DNA of 6,393 bases from Alphaproteobacteria bacterium (GTDB taxonomy: Bacteria > Pseudomonadota > Alphaproteobacteria > ATCC43930 > CGMCC-115725): assembly GCA_028866355.1 (NCBI GenBank), contig JAGWIH010000138.1, positions 1 through 6,393 of the forward strand, written 5' to 3'. Below the pieces are notes generated by a model, which worked only from the letters and a program-made list of their open reading frames with translations, had not been told where the DNA came from and did not search any database. Below, in pieces: positions 6,187 to 6,393 of this stretch. The first letter of the stretch is position 1, and the number at the start of each line of letters is the position of its first letter. Made by a program: the position numbers and the translations under genes.

Positions 6187-6393
6187 ATGAGCGGGACATT
6201 GAGCGGTCGTGTCGCCTTGGTGACAGGCGGCGGCCGCGGCATCGGCCGGGCCATCGCCGAAGCCCTGTACCGGGCCGGCGCCGCGGTGGTGATCGCCGAC
6301 AATGGCACCAGCATTGCCGGCGTGGGCGCCGATCCGACGGTCGCCGAGACCCTCGCCAAAACTTTGGGCGATCGGGCTGCCGCTTTTACCGAA
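6187..6393 (+). CDS. Short-chain dehydrogenase/reductase (SDR), 3'-truncated by window edge
   Basis: N-terminal 69 residues of an NAD(P)-dependent oxidoreductase with a Rossmann fold. The cofactor motif TGGGRGIG (13-20) fits the TGxxxGIG pattern of classical SDRs. Strand 2 ends VVIAD with Asp38, an acidic residue that in this family usually favours NAD(H) over NADP(H). The following loop NGTSIAGVGADPTVAE is longer than in typical FabG and resembles the loop of SDRs related to peroxisomal multifunctional enzyme type 2 and similar 3-hydroxyacyl-CoA dehydrogenases; this is recalled, not searched. The ATG at 6187 is chosen because it starts the usual short lead (MSGTLSGRVALVTGG); the ATGs at 6170 and 6177 are out of frame. 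No clear SD precedes it. It is separated from the upstream genes by the terminator, so it is probably a new unit. The catalytic Tyr-x-x-x-Lys lies beyond the window. Confidence 0.9.
   Translation, partial: MSGTLSGRVALVTGGGRGIGRAIAEALYRAGAAVVIADNGTSIAGVGADPTVAETLAKTLGDRAAAFTE

Overview
The window looks like an ordinary chromosomal segment of a GC-rich Alphaproteobacterium. Composition (judged by eye, not computed), strong G/C preference at third codon positions, the compact FtsK with an alphaproteobacterial-type C-terminus, and an ftsK-lolA gene pair all point that way. An order such as Rhodospirillales is a guess. All genes supported here lie on the + strand.

Layout. (1) Bases 1-873 hold the 3' two thirds of an ammonium transporter gene (amt), which begins outside the window and is closed by a textbook intrinsic terminator at 901-930. 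(2) A sigma70-like promoter at 995-1023 and a Shine-Dalgarno at 1067-1070 lead into ftsK (1079-3406), the septal DNA translocase. The promoter's -10 box overlaps the most upstream in-frame ATG (1019), so the downstream ATG at 1079 is the better start. (3) After an 84-base gap with no terminator comes a LolA-family periplasmic lipoprotein carrier (3491-4150). (4) After 66 bases comes a class-I glutamine-amidotransferase-fold peptidase of the PuuD / gamma-glutamyl-GABA hydrolase type (4217-5002, GTG start). Its stop overlaps the start of (5), an alpha/beta hydrolase (4999-5931), as ATGA, so the two are translationally coupled. (6) A 255-base intergenic stretch (5932-6186) contains an inverted repeat, a tiny possible ORF, a further hairpin and a strong intrinsic terminator at 6083-6123. 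(7) The window ends inside a short-chain dehydrogenase/reductase gene starting at 6187.

How the genes fit together. ftsK through the alpha/beta hydrolase can be read as one transcription unit between two strong terminators. ftsK and lolA are envelope/division housekeeping genes. The two hydrolases form a coupled pair of unknown substrate, perhaps acting on gamma-glutamyl amides and an ester or amide. amt and the SDR gene are separate units.

I found no CRISPR array, mobile element, tRNA, rRNA or clear sign of horizontal transfer, and nothing that amounts to a convincing new biological system. The least explained stretch is the structured intergenic region at 5932-6123, which could hold a small RNA or an attenuator-like leader.
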